Source: Gammaproteobacteria bacterium (GTDB lineage: Bacteria; Pseudomonadota; Gammaproteobacteria; Ga0077536). Taken from it: a DNA stretch of 64,000 bases. Of the stretch, positions 17,936-26,109 are shown one piece after another. Numbering within the stretch: position 1 is the stretch's first letter; each line of letters opens with the position of its first letter. The notes below the pieces were generated by a model. It was not told the origin of the DNA. It did no database searches and saw only the letters and a list, made by a program, of their open reading frames with translations. Location: NCBI GenBank assembly GCA_021773835.1, contig JAJFJQ010000057.1, positions 272,981 through 336,980 on the forward strand, written 5' to 3'. A program made the position numbers and the translations under genes.

Positions 17936-18958
17936 CTACCGATCGCGAAACGCGGGCATGACTTCTTTAGCGAAACGTTCAATTGCACGATTGCACGTTG
18001 GCACGTCCATACCCGGTAGCTGCATATCCATAACGAAATCTGTACAGATGAATTCATTGCAAAATGCATCGAGCTTCTCCGAAACCTGTTGGGGCGTCCC
18101 AACCAGAAACACATCTTTGAGCACTGATTCGCGAATATCACGCGGCTCTTTCACAGGTAGCGGCTGATCATCGCCCTCCGCGTCATTCGCCCCTTCAAGA
18201 ATGTCCTGATAGAACTCTAGTAAGTGAAACAGGTGGTCTTGACATTCATCCCAGGCTTGATCTTCACTGTCGGCGATATGACCCATGCGCAGTTGGGCAA
18301 TTTTAAAGTCGTCCGGATTGTGTCCTTCTTCTTTTAAAGTTTCGATGTAAAGCGGTGCCGGATCGGGACCGAACGTCGCCATAAAATTATAGCCATGCTG
18401 TGCTGCACGACGGATACCCTTCGGGCCGCGTGCACCTACCCAGATCGGCGGATGCGGTTGCTGTACCGGTTTCGGTGACAGAAACGCCTCGTTGATTTGA
18501 GTGAATTCACCATCGTAGGTGACGCGCTCTTCTTTGTGCAGCCGTTCGTAGATGTCCATGGCCTCGTACAGGCGGCGCGCACGGGTCTTGCGTTCGAGAC
18601 AAAAAGTCTTGAACTCGTGGTAGGAGTAGCCCTGGCCGACCCCGAAATCGAACCGTCCATTAGAAATGATATCGACATTGGCGACATCCTCTGCGATCCG
18701 CACCGGATGGTTGTAAGGCATTAGCAAGATGAACGATGCGATGCGCAGACGCGTCGTCTGCGCCGCAATCGCGGCGGCGGTTGGCAATATCGATGGGTTG
18801 TAACCATCCTCGGTAAAGTGGTGCTCGGTTAGCCACACATGGTCATAACCCAAGGCCTCGGACATTTTGATTTGCGCAAGGATGTCCCGGTATAAATCCG
18901 GAAACGGCCGGCGCCACTGCAGTGGATTGCGAAAGTCTTCCATTAGTCCAAAACGCAT
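17936..18958 (-). CDS. Luciferase-like (LLM class) flavin-dependent oxidoreductase
   Basis: These 340 residues have the bacterial luciferase-like monooxygenase fold signatures: MRFGLMEDF, LGYDHVWLTEHHF, ISNGRFDFGVGQGY and PHPPIWVGARGP. Such enzymes use reduced FMN or F420 from a partner. No flavin reductase is visible nearby, so reduced flavin would come from elsewhere. An AGGAGG ribosome site precedes the ATG at 18958. It lies between the PanB-like gene and the Baeyer-Villiger gene in one direction, implying a shared pathway. The substrate cannot be read. Confidence 0.85.
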   Translation of the reverse strand: MRFGLMEDFRNPLQWRRPFPDLYRDILAQIKMSEALGYDHVWLTEHHFTEDGYNPSILPTAAAIAAQTTRLRIASFILLMPYNHPVRIAEDVANVDIISNGRFDFGVGQGYSYHEFKTFCLERKTRARRLYEAMDIYERLHKEERVTYDGEFTQINEAFLSPKPVQQPHPPIWVGARGPKGIRRAAQHGYNFMATFGPDPAPLYIETLKEEGHNPDDFKIAQLRMGHIADSEDQAWDECQDHLFHLLEFYQDILEGANDAEGDDQPLPVKEPRDIRESVLKDVFLVGTPQQVSEKLDAFCNEFICTDFVMDMQLPGMDVPTCNRAIERFAKEVMPAFRDR

Positions 18959-19063
18959 CGAATTTATCCTCCTAGTTCAAAAGTTGTATTTCAGGTGGCA
19001 CGACAATGATAGGTTCGCTACCGTTGATGGCCATCCCATCGCGAAAGCTTACGTATGAAACGC

Positions 19064-20893
19064 TTAGCCGATGATTAGCCCGTCGAGATCTCCCTTTTCG
19101 CGCCAGGCCTCGAGCATCTTGAAGAATGGCACTGGTCCCTCAGGATACTGGTTGTCGATAAAACTTTGTCCGGTGTTTTTCCCTTCAACATTGTAATACC
19201 CAGGCGTGCAACTCTCCTGGTACTTACGCATGGGGCCGGGACTGGTTACCAAATCCACCCACCTGGCTTCGGCCGCCGCCGTGGGTTCGATCGTATTCGC
19301 GCCGCGCTTGATCACCTGGTTGACGAGATAGGCAAGGTGTTCCGTCTGTCCTCGCGCAGTATAGGTGTAGTTGAACGCCAGTCCCGTTTGCGTGAGCCCC
19401 ATGTGGAAGCAGTTTGGAAAACCGTGATTAACAATGCCGTGGAACGTTCTCATGCCCTTTGCCCAAGCCTCGCTCAGCGATTGGCCGTCGCGTCCATAAA
19501 GCTCACACTCGGAGCGTCGGGTATAAGAAGTACCCACTTCAAAACCGGTTGCGAAGATCAGGCAGTCGATCGGGTACTCGACACCATCGACCATCACGCC
19601 GTTCTCCGTAATGCGTTCGATACCCTTACCGTCAGTATCAACCAGCTCCACATTCGGCAGGTTGTATGACTGGAGATATTCGTCGTGGAAGTTAGGCCGC
19701 TTGCACCACTGGCCGTACCAAGGCTTGAGTCGTTCGGCGGTTTCCTTATCTTTAACTACCCGGGTAACGCGCTCGCGGATCTCGTTACCTTTCTGGTAGT
19801 CGGCAACTTCGCGGATCAGTGCCTGTCGTTCATCCGACATGTCCGACTCACCACCGGTATCGAGGATTTTGTACGTGAGTTTGAAAAAGTCAGTCCATTT
19901 GTCGTTGACCAGATCCTTCTCAACCGGAAGACCTGCCATGATAGAGCAGAAGTTTTCATCGCGTTCGGCTTGCCAGCCGGGATGGAGTGACTTCGCCCAT
20001 CCCTGGTCGGTCGGGGCATTGTTGCGCTCATCGACTGACGCAGGTGTGCGCTGAAATAGGTAGGCGTGTTGGGCGGAGGCGCCGAGATGCGGCAACACCT
20101 GGATCCCGGTTGCCCCAGTACCGACAAGACCAACGCGCTTGTCCGCGAGGCTGGTCAGTCCGCCTGTATTGTCGCCGCCCGTGTACGCGTAGTCCCACCG
20201 GCTAGTGTGAAACATATGTCCTTTGAATTTTGTGATCCCCGATATAGACGGGAGCTTGGGCCGGTGCAGCGGGCCGCTCGAGATGACGAGAAAACGTGTC
20301 TTGAAGACGTCGCCGCGATCGGTTTTTACCGTCCAGCGCGCCTCCTCCTCGGACCAACGCGCCTGTTCTACCTGCGTTTGGAAACAAGCCCGGTCATAGA
20401 GATTGTAATGCTTGCCGATGCGCTGCAGGTGCTCAAATATCTCGGGCTGGTAGGCATATTTCTCTTTGGGCATGTAACCCGTTTCTTCCAGCAGCGGCAT
20501 ATAAATATAGGACTGCGTATCGCACTGAGCACCCGGGTAGCGATTCCAATACCAAGCCCCACCGAAATCTCCGGCCTTTTCAATGATGCGAACATCGGTG
20601 GCCCCAACCTTTTGCAGCTCAACCGCGGATAGGAGACCACTAAGTCCACCACCGAGGATCACGACCTCAAGCTCCTCCAATATCGCGTCTCGGGTAAACC
20701 CTGGTTCGACGTGAGGGTCCTCTTCAAATCCGGCAAAGTCGCCAGCCACCTCGACAAATTGATCGTTGGCGTCGTCGCGCATTCGCTTCGCTCGTTCTGC
20801 CGCGTATTTCCGGCGCACCTCTGTCGGATCGAATCCCAATACTTCCGGATCCAAGATGTCGGGTTTGTGGTCCCTGGGATTAGCTTCGCTCAT
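19064..20893 (-). CDS. Type I Baeyer-Villiger / flavin-containing monooxygenase
   Basis: The start at 20893 (MSEANPRD) is set by a perfect GGAGGA seven bases upstream, although the frame opens at 20980. The 609 residues contain an FAD Rossmann motif (LGGGLSGLLSA), the Baeyer-Villiger fingerprint FKGHMFHTSRW, an NADPH Rossmann motif (VGTGATGIQV) and the ATGFEVG motif. These enzymes insert oxygen next to a ketone to give an ester or lactone. The N-terminal extension of about 90 residues is like phenylacetone or cyclododecanone monooxygenases. It is first in the cluster and divergent from an AcoR-like activator. Confidence 0.92.
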   Translation of the reverse strand: MSEANPRDHKPDILDPEVLGFDPTEVRRKYAAERAKRMRDDANDQFVEVAGDFAGFEEDPHVEPGFTRDAILEELEVVILGGGLSGLLSAVELQKVGATDVRIIEKAGDFGGAWYWNRYPGAQCDTQSYIYMPLLEETGYMPKEKYAYQPEIFEHLQRIGKHYNLYDRACFQTQVEQARWSEEEARWTVKTDRGDVFKTRFLVISSGPLHRPKLPSISGITKFKGHMFHTSRWDYAYTGGDNTGGLTSLADKRVGLVGTGATGIQVLPHLGASAQHAYLFQRTPASVDERNNAPTDQGWAKSLHPGWQAERDENFCSIMAGLPVEKDLVNDKWTDFFKLTYKILDTGGESDMSDERQALIREVADYQKGNEIRERVTRVVKDKETAERLKPWYGQWCKRPNFHDEYLQSYNLPNVELVDTDGKGIERITENGVMVDGVEYPIDCLIFATGFEVGTSYTRRSECELYGRDGQSLSEAWAKGMRTFHGIVNHGFPNCFHMGLTQTGLAFNYTYTARGQTEHLAYLVNQVIKRGANTIEPTAAAEARWVDLVTSPGPMRKYQESCTPGYYNVEGKNTGQSFIDNQYPEGPVPFFKMLEAWREKGDLDGLIIG

Positions 20894-21283
20894 CGAATCG
20901 TCCTCCAATATTGTGGGCGCGTAATAACCGGACCCGAATTGGCACCCAGTGCGTGTGACTTGAAAACGACCACCGCACAATTTCTACAGGAGTGGCCCTA
21001 AAACTTGGCGGGTGTTGGATCTCGGGCCTTTCGCGATCGATGCCAGTTTCGATCGCCTCGATTGGGCCTGACAACGGTAGGTGATCGGCACCGATTTCCA
21101 CGATTAGATCTCTCCCCAAGTTGCGCGTTTAATATCCAAAAACAGGCAGTGGGCATTAGTTTTCTGATCTAGAGCAATCGTCGTGCCAACAGGATGATTG
21201 GAGCTCATGTCATTGAATTACGGAAATAAATCCGGAAGGTATTGGTGCGTGGTTACAATCCAGCATATCTATTCGTTCCAAAA

Positions 21284-21312
21284 TGAAACAAAATATGTAC
21301 ACCGTTGTTTCA
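21284..21312. promoter_or_regulatory. Inverted repeat between activator and monooxygenase genes
   Basis: TGAAACAA and TTGTTTCA are separated by 13 bases containing TGTAC. The dyad lies 18 bases upstream of the activator start codon in the divergent intergenic region. It is a candidate binding site for the sigma54 activator or an autoregulatory operator. I searched this region for a GG-N10-GC sigma54 promoter and did not find a convincing one. Confidence 0.5.
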
Positions 21313-21330
21313 AATTAACACGCCTGCAAC

Positions 21331-23304
21331 ATGAAGAACGATAGCCTGTTACTGCCGGATGATGCGCTGCTCGCCAAATTTGACCGAAAGTCTGTAACAG
21401 ACGCATGGACAAAGTTTGTCGCTGGGGACAACTCGGCAATGCATCAAGTACGTGACGAGATCGTGGAATCCTGGCGGCGGAGCGCTGCATTCGGATTATC
21501 AGCACGCGAACATCACGCACCCCACATTGGTGACGCGAGCGCACTCGAAAATTTGCTCAAGAATAATGAAGCGCTCATCGGCGCTACGAAGAATACCTGG
21601 GAGCTGCTTGCCGAGAATTTACTGGAGAGCGAGAGTTTAGTGATCGTGACGGATGCAACCGGCAAGATGTTGGACATCCTCGGCAATATTGAGCTGGTCC
21701 GTGCCGCTGCCAACAAAAACGTTGCCGTTGGTTTTGATTGGAGTGAGGGCGCCGCGGGCACTAATGCTATAGGTACTACGCTTGCTCTAGAGCGCCCGAC
21801 CATCACACGCACCGCTGAGCATTATTGCGAAAGCGCAAAGATCTGGGATTGTGCTGCTGCCCCGATACGCGATCTCACGGATGGCGAAATTCTTGGTGTC
21901 CTTGATATCGCGAGCGTCGGCGAGTTGAGTACGTCGCACGCATTGGGTTTTGCGATAACAGCGGCTAAGCAAATTGAACATGCAGTACATTCGATTACCT
22001 TAGGGCAGACCATCGCATTGCTCAGTTGGTATCGCGGTATTGAATCACGTTTTCAAAGGTTTCCGACATTACTCTTGGATAAAAAGGGTCGTGTAATCAT
22101 CGCCAACAAGCAGATTTACGAGGCGCTAGGGAGTGCGCCGGAAAAACTCCCGGTGGACGCGAACGAGCCGGTTACCCCGGAGGGTTACAATTGCGAGATC
22201 GAAGACGTGATCCGATATGAATGGACGTCAGAAGGAAGCAATGCGCACGATAGTTCGAGCTGGGGTGGCGGGATCGTCATACTATCGCTTTCGGCTCAGG
22301 ATGTACGAATGGTCGGGAATCATTCAGGTGCCACCACAAGGTTAACACCGCCTGCGTTCGCCCATATTGCTACCGCCGATCCGATATTTATGGAGTGCGT
22401 GGACGTCGCTGCCCGCATGGCGCAATCGCATGCGCCGGTCCTACTTACCGGCGAAACCGGCAGTGGTAAAGAGCTTTTCGCCGCGGCGATACATGCGAGC
22501 TCTCGAGTATCTAGCGGACCATACGTCGCCGTTAATTGTGGCACGCTGTCTAAAGAGCTTGCCGTCAGTGAATTACTTGGTTACGAACCCGGCGCATTTA
22601 CGGGTGCATCACCTAAAGGCCATTCCGGCAAATTCGAACAAGCCGACGGCGGTACGATTTTTCTCGATGAGATCGGTGAGCTACCAAGCGACGTTCAAGT
22701 ACATTTACTTCGCGTTTTACAAGATAACGTCGTTGTACGCGTCGGCGGAAATAACGAGCGCCAAACCAACGTTCGGGTGATTGCTGCAACCAATCGGAAT
22801 CTGGAATCGGAAGCCGAGGCCGGAAGATTCCGCATGGATTTATACTACCGATTGAAAGTACTAAATCTTGGTTTGCCGCCACTACGTGAGCGAGTGGGCG
22901 ATGTGGAACTACTGGCGAGCCGCTTCATCCGCCGCATGCATGAAAATTACGGTCTTGGAATAAAGACGATTTCACAACAGCTATTACACGCAATGCAAAA
23001 TTATCATTGGCCCGGTAATGTCAGGGAACTGCATGGCGTGCTTGAACGTATGTATATTCTGAGTGGAAATCCCACGCTGACGTTGCAGGATTTGCCGGAT
23101 GATATAGGCCAACTCGTCACCAATATGCAGGATTCATCACCAGTCGATAACGCCCGTCCGAATCTCGACCAGATCGAAGCCGATGCTATCCGTACCGCGC
23201 TGTCACAATCGAGTTTCAGCCTGTCGCAAATCGCGACCCAATTAGGGATCTCGAGAACCACGTTATATCGCCGGATGAAATCTTACGGGATTGAACGACC
23301 CTAA
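21331..23304 (+). CDS. AcoR-like sigma54-dependent transcriptional activator
   Basis: These 657 residues have the AcoR architecture. An N-terminal region (ESWRRSAAFGLS) leads to a GAF-type sensor (about 70-210, with GAAGTNAIGTTLA). A central AAA+ domain (about 345-575) has Walker A GETGSGKE, the sigma54-contacting loop GAFTGA, Walker B GGTIFLDEIGE, and R-finger region motifs. A Fis-type HTH ends the protein (QIATQLGISRTTLYRRMKS). Such proteins activate ketone, diol or acetoin catabolism from sigma54 promoters upon effector binding to GAF. Divergence from the monooxygenase suggests it controls that cluster. Confidence 0.93.
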   Translation: MKNDSLLLPDDALLAKFDRKSVTDAWTKFVAGDNSAMHQVRDEIVESWRRSAAFGLSAREHHAPHIGDASALENLLKNNEALIGATKNTWELLAENLLESESLVIVTDATGKMLDILGNIELVRAAANKNVAVGFDWSEGAAGTNAIGTTLALERPTITRTAEHYCESAKIWDCAAAPIRDLTDGEILGVLDIASVGELSTSHALGFAITAAKQIEHAVHSITLGQTIALLSWYRGIESRFQRFPTLLLDKKGRVIIANKQIYEALGSAPEKLPVDANEPVTPEGYNCEIEDVIRYEWTSEGSNAHDSSSWGGGIVILSLSAQDVRMVGNHSGATTRLTPPAFAHIATADPIFMECVDVAARMAQSHAPVLLTGETGSGKELFAAAIHASSRVSSGPYVAVNCGTLSKELAVSELLGYEPGAFTGASPKGHSGKFEQADGGTIFLDEIGELPSDVQVHLLRVLQDNVVVRVGGNNERQTNVRVIAATNRNLESEAEAGRFRMDLYYRLKVLNLGLPPLRERVGDVELLASRFIRRMHENYGLGIKTISQQLLHAMQNYHWPGNVRELHGVLERMYILSGNPTLTLQDLPDDIGQLVTNMQDSSPVDNARPNLDQIEADAIRTALSQSSFSLSQIATQLGISRTTLYRRMKSYGIERP

Positions 23305-23395
23305 AATGTATTAATTCAGCTCGCGACAGATTAATACTTGTCTAAGCACCCATTGATGTAACCCTCAACGATCAAAGCGGTGAGCTTGCGAAAAC

Positions 23396-24517
23396 TGTCC
23401 GTCCTAAAAACATGATCACTATCACGCAGCGAGTCGCATGTATCGGTGATGAAGTCCGCCAAGAAAAGGTAAAGCAACAACATTACCCCTATCGCGGCAT
23501 TCGACTTCGCGCGTTGCCGGCGTATCTTTCTCTAACCCCAAGTGGGTGCGGTGCTCATGGTAGTAGTTCAGGTACTCTTTCAACATTCGGCGCAAATGAC
23601 GTTCGTTCAGAACAATTACTTGGTCAAGACACTCCCGACGCAATGATCCGATCACACGTTCGGCATATGAGTTCTCCCGAGGCGACGCTGGCGTCGTTAC
23701 GATATCTTTGATGCCCAGTGCGTTTATTCGTCGTTGCACACCGAAACCAAATTTCGCGTCGCCGTCTCTAATCAGGTACTTCGGTGCCGAATCAAATGGA
23801 AATGCTTCGGTGAGTTGCTGTGCTATCCATTTCGAAGTCGGGTGTGCTGTTACATTGAAATGAACTACCCGTCGACGTGCGTGTTCAATGACGACGAAAA
23901 CATATAGCACGTCGAATGTTATTGTCGGCGCAGTGAAGAAATCGATAGCCGCTATCGCTTCCCGATGGTTCGTAAGATATGTGCGCCAGCTCTGCGATGG
24001 TGGCTTTCGCCGTCGCCGCATGTAGTTTGAAACTGTAGCTTCGCAAACGTCGTAGCCTAGTTTCAGAAGTTCTCCATGGATCCGGGGCGCACCCCACGTC
24101 AAGTTCTCACGCTGCATTCTACGGATCAGCGATTTTAGTTCGGTGTCGATGGTGGGCCGGCCACCTCGGCGACTTTTCCAAGCCCAGTATCGACGAAATC
24201 CCTCCCGATGCCATCGAACGACGGTGTCTGGATGTATTGCAATTACGCTATCGCGCCAATTGGTGACTAACCGGGAGAACGCGATCCAAAACAAACGATC
24301 GGTCATGTTCGGTCGGGCGCGTTTCACGGTGCACTTCAACATAACGACTTGCTGTCGAAGGGCGAGATTTTCTTGGGCCAGTTCGCGCTGCGACTTCAGC
24401 GATGAAAACAGCGTCGCAACGATTGCCCGAATTAGCGCGAATATCATGTCGGCAATGGTTAAACCCGCCGGCAAAAATGTCAATTACATCAATGCGATCG
24501 AGTTTTTAGGAGGGACA
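23396..24517 (-). mobile_element. Complete single-ORF insertion sequence with terminal inverted repeats
   Basis: TGTCCGTCCTAAAAAC (23396-23411) and the inverse of TGTCCCTCCTAAAAAC (24502-24517) form 16-bp terminal inverted repeats with one mismatch, enclosing 1122 bases with one transposase gene. The flanking bases show no clear target-site duplication. The DDE integrase core resembles IS3/IS481-type elements; I do not assign a named IS. Confidence 0.85.
23422..24447 (-). CDS. DDE integrase-core transposase
   Basis: The start at 24447 (MIFALIRA) is the first ATG; the frame opens at a TTG at 24483. An N-terminal helical HTH region (QRELAQENLALRQQV, HPDTVVRWHREGF) is followed by an HTH_21-like segment (WGAPRIHGELLKLGYDV) and an integrase core with D in AAIDFFTA, D in LIRDGDAKFG and E in SYAERVIGSLRRECLD. 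The catalytic triad is intact, and the gene fills its element, which has matching terminal repeats, so it may be active. Confidence 0.9.
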   Translation of the reverse strand: MIFALIRAIVATLFSSLKSQRELAQENLALRQQVVMLKCTVKRARPNMTDRLFWIAFSRLVTNWRDSVIAIHPDTVVRWHREGFRRYWAWKSRRGGRPTIDTELKSLIRRMQRENLTWGAPRIHGELLKLGYDVCEATVSNYMRRRRKPPSQSWRTYLTNHREAIAAIDFFTAPTITFDVLYVFVVIEHARRRVVHFNVTAHPTSKWIAQQLTEAFPFDSAPKYLIRDGDAKFGFGVQRRINALGIKDIVTTPASPRENSYAERVIGSLRRECLDQVIVLNERHLRRMLKEYLNYYHEHRTHLGLEKDTPATREVECRDRGNVVALPFLGGLHHRYMRLAA

Positions 24518-24926
24518 ACCCGCGAAAATGCTTTGGGTTCTAGAGATAAACTTATTCGAGAGGAAAACTCTTCAAAAACCGAATTCAAATCAGTTAGTGC
24601 GGGGTAACGCAATATTGCCGCAAGCTCTACCCAAACATTCCTGCTACCGCTCTCGACCAGAAGTAACCGTACCGAGGTTCGCTAAGCTTTACTATTGATA
24701 ACATATTTGTCGCGAGTATCCGTTATCGGCCGACTCGCAGAATCTCCGTTGTTTGTATCGACTACCGTTACGATTTCAATTTCACGCTCGACGAGGTAGT
24801 ACTCCAGCCAGGCGCTCTAACTATCGTGACTAACACGTAACGACGTAAAACTTAGATCTTATTGAACACTGACAAGAACTTGGAATCGGTTTAGGGACGT
24901 CGTAGACCCACGCGGAAGGAACCGGT
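24518..24926. other. Intergenic DNA to the right of the IS, no gene seen
   Basis: About 400 bases between the IS end and the island-end repeat. Only short frames without ribosome sites or recognisable families are present. Confidence 0.4.
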
Positions 24927-25015
24927 TGTCCAATAGAAAGGCAGAAATGGATGCTATTGGACAACCGACACTCTTCAGGGGCCGTAAGTCATTGAAAAAT
25001 GGCGCGCCCAGAAGG
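24927..25015 (+). repeat. Island-end repeat, copy 2 (end type)
   Basis: The stretch TTGTCCAATAGAA to TTGAAAAATGGCGC matches 45357-45436, with an internal inverted repeat TGTCCAATAG/CTATTGGACA (24928-24937 and 24954-24963) in the same place. It forms the right end of the catabolic island. Confidence 0.8.
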
Positions 25016-25044
25016 ATTCGAACCTCCGACCACCTGGTTCGAAG
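25000..25044 (-). other. tRNA-Arg(TCG) 3' half, attachment-site core
   Basis: On the minus strand the sequence starts in an anticodon loop CTTCGAA (anticodon TCG), continues through the 3' anticodon stem CCAGG, a variable loop, a well-paired T-arm with TTCGAAT, the acceptor strand and CCA. The 5' half of the tRNA is absent, so it is not a functional gene. It is the kind of duplicate left when an integrase recombines within a tRNA anticodon loop. Confidence 0.75.
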
Positions 25045-25290
25045 TGATCCGGTCGGAGTTGCGTATCCTACTGTATTTACAATATTTATCCGATTTATTT
25101 TGTCCAATAAAATTGGTCTATTTGGACTTAATTGGCGCTATTTGGGGTTGTTTGCAGCGTTCTATTGGACAGCTATTTCTTGATGTATCTCTCCGTCCGA
25201 ACCTTTAGTGACTATTCGTGGTGATAGCACTGGAACTGACTTTTTCAGATACCAATTGCCGCGTGAATTCGTAATTCGCGACCTACACGA
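25016..25290 (+). repeat. Island-end repeat, copy 2 (start type)
   Basis: This partner of 15671-15942 has the same run through the att core, TCCAATA motifs, CTATTGGACA and the TTTTTCAGATAC segment. It forms the left end of the metal-resistance island, directly abutting the end-type repeat of the previous island. Confidence 0.85.
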
Positions 25291-25298
25291 TAAACGAA

Positions 25299-25709
25299 CT
25301 ACGAAACACAACCATCGTGGATTGCGTTGTGGTGATGCCACACACGTACAACGCTTCCTGCTTCCGGCAAATTCCCGATCCGAACGAAGTACGGTCTACT
25401 GACTCTACGCGGTAGGTTTCGGTGCCGCGCTGTAATGCACGTCGTGCTCGAACCGCTTGGCGGAGTTATCGAGACATCAATGTGTCCGTAGAGCGGCATT
25501 TTGTTCATCGCCATCGGGATGACTTTACCGCGCAGATAAATACCGCTTCGGTCTTCCCACAAGCTCGCAGACACAATGCGAGCCTTCCTAGTCTGGATAC
25601 GTTCGATACTGACGCCCGGCGCAACGACATAAGTGTCAATCAATGCACACGACGAAATTACGAAAGCCGTGCCAACAACCAAAAGACGCAAACTGTTTGC
25701 GTAATCCAT
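25299..25709 (-). CDS. Putative lipoprotein
   Basis: The ATG at 25709 opens a signal sequence (LRLLVVGTAFVISSC) whose ISSC is a plausible lipobox, so the 136-residue product should be a lipid-anchored periplasmic protein. The mature part is basic with a His-rich C-terminus (WHHHNAIHDGC). I recognise no family. The frame also offers a GTG at 25715. It is the last gene of the ArsR-headed metal operon, 11 bases after the PII-like gene, which suggests a role in the same metal response. Confidence 0.6.
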   Translation of the reverse strand: MDYANSLRLLVVGTAFVISSCALIDTYVVAPGVSIERIQTRKARIVSASLWEDRSGIYLRGKVIPMAMNKMPLYGHIDVSITPPSGSSTTCITARHRNLPRRVSRPYFVRIGNLPEAGSVVRVWHHHNAIHDGCVS

Positions 25710-25720
25710 GGCCACGCCCG

Positions 25721-26044
25721 TCAGTCAGTGATTTCAATGGCCGATTGGATCTCCGCGATATAGATCCATCCGGCTGATGGTTGGCCAGTTTTAGCACGCT
25801 CACGAATGATCGCGACCGCCTCCGCGGTCTGACTTTCGTTTTCGCAGACCAACTCAAATTTGACTTCGGTCACGACCTTTTGCCCTACTTCCATTGAATA
25901 GCCTTGCTCTCGGGTATCCAACGCCTTGAGCATTCCCTGAACGTCGATGATCGTGAGATTTTCAAATCCCGCGTCGTAGAGCCCGTTAACCACATCTGTG
26001 ATGCGGTTGCGATGGATGTACGCTTTAATTTCGTGACCATTCAT
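25721..26044 (-). CDS. PII-like signalling protein of metal-efflux operons
   Basis: The 107-residue sequence resembles the GlnB/PII fold: EIKAYIHRNRITDVVNGLYDAG at the start of the ferredoxin-like fold and KTGQPSAGWIYIAEIQSAIEI at the end, where PII has its conserved GxGxI region. The T-loop uridylylation tyrosine context of GlnB is absent (REQGYSMEVGQKV instead). Similar proteins occur beside CzcA/CusA pumps and are thought to bind ligands other than nitrogen signals. It sits directly downstream of the RND pump gene, with GGAG before its ATG. Confidence 0.8.
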   Translation of the reverse strand: MNGHEIKAYIHRNRITDVVNGLYDAGFENLTIIDVQGMLKALDTREQGYSMEVGQKVVTEVKFELVCENESQTAEAVAIIRERAKTGQPSAGWIYIAEIQSAIEITD

Positions 26045-26109
26045 ACTGCTTCTCCATTGAGCTCAAGGTGTGATAAGACGGACACTGCGGATCGTCTAAC
26101 ATTTAAGAT

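Noticed and set aside
20894..21330. Sigma54 promoter (GG-N10-GC) in the divergent region
   Set aside because: The best candidate near 20939-20955 (TTGGCACCCAGTGCGTG) has only eight bases between GG and GC and faces away from the monooxygenase gene.
24518..24927. Target-site duplication of the IS at 23396-24517
   Set aside because: Bases flanking the two terminal repeats do not match, so no duplication can be claimed.
25000..25073. Complete tRNA-Arg gene
   Set aside because: Only the 3' half from the anticodon loop to CCA is present; the sequence beyond 25044 does not form the 5' anticodon strand or D-arm.
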